From UBA2336 sp049306095 (GTDB lineage: Bacteria; Bacteroidota; Bacteroidia; Cytophagales; Cyclobacteriaceae): DNA of 64,000 bases. How positions within the stretch are numbered: the first letter of the stretch is position 1; every line of letters starts with the position of its first letter. The stretch lies in NCBI GenBank assembly GCA_049306095.1, contig JBAQPU010000049.1, forward strand, positions 1-64,000. The letters are read 5' to 3'. The position numbers and the translations under genes were made by a program. The notes under the pieces are model-generated. The model searched no databases and was not told the DNA's origin. It saw nothing but the letters and a program-made list of their open reading frames with translations. Below are positions 60,163 through 64,000 of this stretch, one piece after another.

Positions 60163-61335
60163 CTAAAGAAGTTCATAAATCCCCGCTACACCCTGTCCCC
60201 CACCTACACAGGCTGTAACCATTCCATATTTCTTCTTTCTTCTTCTTAATTCATTGAAGAGCTGAACGGAAAGCCGTGCACCGGATGAGCCGAGTGGGTG
60301 ACCAACTGCAATGGCTCCACCGTTTACGTTTAGTTTGGTTCGATCGATTCCTAATTCTTTTACCACCGCCAATGATTGCGCAGCAAATGCCTCGTTTAGT
60401 TCAATCAAATCAATGTCGTTGAGTTTCAGGTTGGCAATCTTCAACGCTTTTGGAATGGCCGCTACCGGACCAATGCCCATAATTCTTGGGTCAACACCGG
60501 CTGTGGCATAGCTGACCATGCGCGCGATCGGCTTCAGGTTTAATTGCTTGACCATTCGTTCGCTCATCACGGCCACAAATGCCGCTCCATCCGAAGTCTG
60601 CGAAGAGTTTCCCGCTGTCACTGTTCCGCCTGCGGCAAATACAGGTTTCAATTTTGCCAACCCTTCAAGCGTTGTATCTGCACGAATTCCTTCATCAGTC
60701 GCCACCACAAACTCACGCGTTTTCTTTTTCATGTTCTCATCTACATACACTTCCTTCACGGTGATGGGAACAACTTCATCGTTGAACTTTCCTTCCTTCC
60801 AGGCAGCGGCCGCCTTCTGATGTGACTCGACTGAAAACTGATCTTGTTCTTCCCGTGAAATTTTGAATTGCTTCGAAACTTCTTCGGCTGTTAATCCCAT
60901 GCTGGTATAGTAAGTCGGATTATCTTTCGCGATCTGATAATTCAACGCAGTTTTGAATCCCATCACCGGAACGAGCGACATGGACTCTGCTCCTCCCGCG
61001 ATAATTACATCGGCCTGACCGGCCTGAATGCGCTGGCTCGCAATAGCGATGGTCTCAACACCTGATCCGCAGTAGCGATTCACCACCATGCCCGGCACAT
61101 CCATACCCAACGATAACAGTGCAATCATTCTTCCGATTTGCATGCCTTGCTCCGCTTCCGGAACTGCATTACCAACGATGAGGTCATCCACCATTTTATT
61201 TTCCAATCCGGGAATCGATTTCACCAGATGCTTAATCACATCCGATGCGAGATCATCCGGCCTCGTGAAACGAAAGCCACCTTTCTTTGCTTTACCTACT
61301 CCTGTTCGGTAACCTGCTACAATGTATGCATCCAT
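60163..61335 (-). CDS. Thiolase (acetyl-CoA acyltransferase)
   Basis: A 390-residue thiolase of beta-oxidation. Nucleophile Cys89 in NRYCGSGVET, NEAFAAQS, GGAIAVGHPLGSSGAR and CVGGGQGVA with the second active Cys. All complete. Middle gene of the operon; its TAG stop is in the repeat block of unit 1, and its ATG is 18 bases from the left arm of unit 2. Confidence 0.95.
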   Translation of the reverse strand: MDAYIVAGYRTGVGKAKKGGFRFTRPDDLASDVIKHLVKSIPGLENKMVDDLIVGNAVPEAEQGMQIGRMIALLSLGMDVPGMVVNRYCGSGVETIAIASQRIQAGQADVIIAGGAESMSLVPVMGFKTALNYQIAKDNPTYYTSMGLTAEEVSKQFKISREEQDQFSVESHQKAAAAWKEGKFNDEVVPITVKEVYVDENMKKKTREFVVATDEGIRADTTLEGLAKLKPVFAAGGTVTAGNSSQTSDGAAFVAVMSERMVKQLNLKPIARMVSYATAGVDPRIMGIGPVAAIPKALKIANLKLNDIDLIELNEAFAAQSLAVVKELGIDRTKLNVNGGAIAVGHPLGSSGARLSVQLFNELRRRKKKYGMVTACVGGGQGVAGIYELL

Positions 61336-61353
61336 GCCTTTTTGTTTTAAGTT

Positions 61354-61819
61354 GACAGTAGGCAGACGGCAGTAGGCAGTCTGTCGCTACGATAATTATC
61401 TTATGTTTCTATTAGTTTCTGTTCTCTCGGTAAAAATTTCTCAGGATTCTCAATCATGCTGTTCAGCATTTTTCCAACCTCTTCAGCATCTGATTCCAGT
61501 CCATTTTGTTCAGCGTCAGTCAGGTACGCACACTTAAGAGAGAATTCCAACCAAACAATTGTTTCACTGTTCTCTCCATCGGCATCCGATAACTTATTAA
61601 CAAAGTATCCCTGGTATTTTCTCTTGCGATATGCCTCTGCAATGCATGAACAAACTGATCTAGAGGATCTCCTTATCTGATCAACCAGTGAATAAGTTTC
61701 TTCCTTCGGAAATTTCTTAGTCAGATGAAAAATTTTCATCGCCAAGGCAAATGCCTTCTGATAAACAATTAAATCTCTATGACCTTTTGACTTATTCATA
61801 CCGCTAACTGCCTACTGTC
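61354..61819. repeat. Inverted-repeat-bounded unit 2 containing a four-helix-bundle gene
   Basis: GACAGTAGGCAG (61354-61365) faces CTGCCTACTGTC (61808-61819), a perfect 12-base inverted pair. CAGTAGGCAG is also repeated in tandem on the left (61356-61365 and 61370-61379, 14-base period). The right words reach the stop codon of the dehydrogenase/hydratase gene (61831-61829). The unit holds only the four-helix-bundle gene. Confidence 0.5.
61401..61799 (-). CDS. S23/Avd-like four-helix-bundle protein (unit 2)
   Basis: A 132-residue protein of the same family as that at 59765: HRDLIVYQKAFALAMKIFHL, KKFPKEETYSLVDQIRRSS and CIAEAYRKRKYQGYF. The two copies differ strongly in sequence, so they are not a recent duplication. 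Like the other copy it is in the operon's orientation, follows a TAG stop and is bounded by inverted repeats, here of a different word family. Function unknown. Confidence 0.83.
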   Translation of the reverse strand: MNKSKGHRDLIVYQKAFALAMKIFHLTKKFPKEETYSLVDQIRRSSRSVCSCIAEAYRKRKYQGYFVNKLSDADGENSETIVWLEFSLKCAYLTDAEQNGLESDAEEVGKMLNSMIENPEKFLPREQKLIET

Positions 61820-61828
61820 ATCTGCCGA

Positions 61829-64000
61829 CTAATTCCTAAGAGGTTTACCTCCGGTAAGAATTGCCTGAATTCTTTCCAGCGTTTTTCTTTCTCCTGTCAG
61901 CGACAAGAAAGCTTCGCGTTCAAGGTCCAATAAATATTGTTCACTCACTTCCTGCGGAGAGGTGAGGTCACCACCACACATGACATTCGCAATCCATTTC
62001 GCAACTTTTGCATCGTGCTCTGAAATATAGTTGCCCATGCGCATGCCCTGTAGGCCGGCTAAGAACAATGCTTGGCCTGTGCGACCCTGAACTTTTATAT
62101 TTTTCGCCTGTACAGGCATGGTGTAACCGGCAGCAACCAGATCAAGAACTGCCTCTTTTGCGTCAGCGAGTTGGCGATCTTTATTCATAGAAACACGATC
62201 TACTTTTTTCAGAATACCAATTTCGCGTGCTTCTTCAGCAGAGGTTGCCACTTTTGCAGTGGCTATTGTCATGAAAGCATTTTGCAGCGAGTTCAATTCC
62301 ACATCGCCCTCTTCCATGGCATCGCTCACTCGTTTGGTAAATTCTTTGGTTCCTCCGCCTCCCGGAATCAGCCCAACGCCCACTTCCACCAGCCCGATAT
62401 AGGTTTCGGCTGCTGCCTGGGCAATATCGGCATGGAGGGTCATTTCGCAGCCTCCGCCCAGGGTGCGCCCTTGCGGGGCAACAACAACCGGAATGGATGA
62501 GTACCGAAGGCGCATGACCGAATTTTGGAAGGCCCGGATCATAAAGTCAATTTCATCATAATCCTGGTCGATGGCGTACATGAATACCAACCCAAGGTTA
62601 GCGCCTAATGAAAAGTCGGGGCCTTGATGGCCTACCACCAGGCCCTTATAGTCCTTTTCTGCTGTATCGATGGCCTTGTTCAGGCCCTCCATGACAGCGC
62701 TGCCCAGCGTATAGCTTTTGGAGTGCCAGGAAAAATTGAGTACACCATCTCCAATATCTGTGATTTTAGAATCGGCATTTTTCCAGATCACACTTTCACT
62801 TTTGTTTTCCAGGATGATGAAGCTTTCTCTTCCGGGAATTGATTTGTACGACTTGCTTGGGATATCGTAATATTTTTTCTGTCCGGATTCTGTTTTATAA
62901 AATGATTGGTTGCCCGATGCGAGCATGTCATACACCCACTGATTAGGTTTGTATCCCGCAGCTTCCATCAATGGAATACTTTTCTCCACACCTACCGAAT
63001 CCCAAGTATCGAACGGACCCAAGTCCCAACCAAAACCTCCGCTCACGGCATCATCAATTCTAAAAAGTTCATCGCTGATTTCCGGTATGCGATTGCTCAC
63101 GTATTGAAACAATCCGAAAAATGCATCGCGATAAAAATCGCCAGCTTTATCTTTTCCGGCAAGCAACACTTTGAAGCGGTCGCGAAGATTGTCGATCGTT
63201 TTTGTGGTTTCAAGAGTAGCAAATTTTGCTTTGGCTTTCGGTTTATACTCGAGTGTTTTTAAATCGAGTGTCAGGATTTCTGTTTCGCCTTTTGCGTTTT
63301 TGGTTTTCTTGTAAAAACCCTGCCCGGTTTTATCACCAAGCCATTTATTTTGTTCGAGTTTTGTAACGACTTCTGGCAACTTAAACATTTCGCGGCCTTC
63401 ATCATTTACTAAACCTGCATACAGGTTGTTCGAAACTTTTACAAGCGTGTCTAGTCCAACAACATCGGAAGTTCTAAACGTTGCTGACTTAGGACGGCCA
63501 ATAACCGGGCCCGTTAGCTTATCAATTTCATCGACATTCAAGTCGAACTTGCGCATGGAGTCAATGACCTTTAAAAGACCATAGATTCCAACCCTGTTTC
63601 CGATGAAAGCAGGGGTGTCTTTGCACAGCACAGTTACTTTACCCAGGTACAAATCTCCATAGTGCATTAAAAATTTGGTGATCTCGGGGTCGGTCTTGGT
63701 GGTGGGGATAATTTCCAGCAGTTTAAGGTAGCGGGGGGGGTTAAAGAAGTGAGTTCCGGCAAAATGACGCTGAAAATCATCGGTTCTTCCCTCTGCCATC
63801 AGGTGAATTGGAATACCCGATGTATTGGAAGTAATGAGTGTTCCTGGTGTTCGGAATTTCTCTACTTCTTCATACACTTTCTTCTTGATGTCGAGATTTT
63901 CCACAACAACTTCGATGATCCAGTCGGAGTTTTTGATCTTCCTCATATCATCGGTGAAGTTTCCAAGCTTGATGCGCGAAGCAAATTTTTTGCTGAACAA
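61829..64000 (-). CDS. 3-hydroxyacyl-CoA dehydrogenase/enoyl-CoA hydratase, cut by the window edge
   Basis: At least 723 residues; the N-terminus lies beyond the window. The dehydrogenase half comes first (HFFNPPRYLKLLEIIPTTKT, KDTPAFIGNRVGIYGLLK) and the enoyl-CoA hydratase half last (GPDFSLGANLGLVFMY, LGGGCEMTLHADIA with catalytic Glu). This order is usual in Bacteroidota. It does the two middle steps of beta-oxidation. First gene of the operon in this window. Its stop TAG touches the repeat words of unit 2. Confidence 0.93.
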   Translation of the reverse strand: MFSKKFASRIKLGNFTDDMRKIKNSDWIIEVVVENLDIKKKVYEEVEKFRTPGTLITSNTSGIPIHLMAEGRTDDFQRHFAGTHFFNPPRYLKLLEIIPTTKTDPEITKFLMHYGDLYLGKVTVLCKDTPAFIGNRVGIYGLLKVIDSMRKFDLNVDEIDKLTGPVIGRPKSATFRTSDVVGLDTLVKVSNNLYAGLVNDEGREMFKLPEVVTKLEQNKWLGDKTGQGFYKKTKNAKGETEILTLDLKTLEYKPKAKAKFATLETTKTIDNLRDRFKVLLAGKDKAGDFYRDAFFGLFQYVSNRIPEISDELFRIDDAVSGGFGWDLGPFDTWDSVGVEKSIPLMEAAGYKPNQWVYDMLASGNQSFYKTESGQKKYYDIPSKSYKSIPGRESFIILENKSESVIWKNADSKITDIGDGVLNFSWHSKSYTLGSAVMEGLNKAIDTAEKDYKGLVVGHQGPDFSLGANLGLVFMYAIDQDYDEIDFMIRAFQNSVMRLRYSSIPVVVAPQGRTLGGGCEMTLHADIAQAAAETYIGLVEVGVGLIPGGGGTKEFTKRVSDAMEEGDVELNSLQNAFMTIATAKVATSAEEAREIGILKKVDRVSMNKDRQLADAKEAVLDLVAAGYTMPVQAKNIKVQGRTGQALFLAGLQGMRMGNYISEHDAKVAKWIANVMCGGDLTSPQEVSEQYLLDLEREAFLSLTGERKTLERIQAILTGGKPLRN

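Noticed and set aside
61354..61379. CRISPR-like tandem repeat
   Set aside because: Only two copies of a 10-base word at 14-base period and no spacers; it belongs to the inverted-repeat unit.
59765..61799. Diversity-generating retroelement (Avd relatives)
   Set aside because: Avd-like fold only; no reverse transcriptase, template repeat or variable repeat was seen in the window.
1..64000. rRNA, tRNA, prophage, insertion sequence or restriction system
   Set aside because: No such sequence pattern or transposase, integrase or nuclease family was recognised on either strand.

Overview
The window looks like chromosomal DNA from a free-living Bacteroidota bacterium, most likely order Cytophagales. 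The evidence is a MurF-alanine racemase fusion, a gldD gliding-motility lipoprotein gene next to ssb and mutY, TonB and carboxypeptidase-regulatory-like domains, a triple-Y propeller protein, an AURKAIP1/COX24-type mini ribosomal protein, and promoters of the TAnnTTTG type. No rRNA, tRNA, CRISPR array, transposase or phage gene was recognised. Genus-level placement is inference.

Layout. 1-7.1 kb: the tail-less start of a TerB-like gene, feoAB iron(II) uptake, an S41 protease, murF-alr and a CsaA-like protein. 7.2-15.6 kb: a TonB receptor, a HisA-like protein lacking its first catalytic Asp, a PD40/OmpA-like envelope protein, a LOG phosphoribohydrolase, a PDZ aspartyl protease and a degenerate receiver. 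15.8-19.7 kb: a compact biosynthetic cluster (FAD oxidoreductase, UbiA prenyltransferase, type III polyketide synthase, methyltransferase). 19.7-25.7 kb: envelope genes, a deoxynucleoside kinase, then an operon-like run DinB - PBP4 - NagZ-like hydrolase - two small membrane coiled-coil proteins. 25.7-33.5 kb: PAS histidine kinase, propeller protein, recG, VOC protein, nitronate monooxygenase. 33.5-33.9 kb: a gene-free AT-rich stretch with DnaA-box-like sites. 33.9-40.8 kb: thioredoxin-fold proteins, SMR exporter, PrsW protease, RNase G/E, mini ribosomal protein, TPR protein, HU. 40.9-57.8 kb: mutY, ssb, gldD, a class V aminotransferase, ispH, a Do-like protease, RlmI-like methyltransferase, NAD(P)-Rossmann enzymes, an M20 hydrolase, a Rieske protein and several secreted proteins of unknown role. 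57.9-64 kb: a fatty-acid beta-oxidation operon (acyl-CoA dehydrogenase, thiolase, dehydrogenase/hydratase), all on the minus strand.

The most striking features are two S23/Avd-like four-helix-bundle genes, each inside a unit bounded by short inverted repeats. One unit fills each of the two gaps of the beta-oxidation operon, and both begin directly behind a TAG stop codon. Five other intergenic gaps carry imperfect palindromes of 60-85 bp with a similar look, which suggests one or more families of dispersed palindromic repeats. The polyketide/prenyl cluster is the best candidate for an unexplored pathway. Two genes (the FAD oxidoreductase and ispH) have no ATG, GTG or TTG start in front of their conserved N-termini.

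Genes probably work together in these sets: iron uptake (feoAB and perhaps the TonB receptor); cell-wall synthesis and turnover (murF-alr, PBP4, NagZ-like); prenylated or alkylated aromatic lipid or quinone synthesis (15.8-19.7 kb, with IspH supplying isoprenoid precursors); DNA repair and replication (mutY, ssb, recG, HU); and fatty-acid degradation (right end). All start-site and promoter assignments come from reading the sequence and have not been tested.
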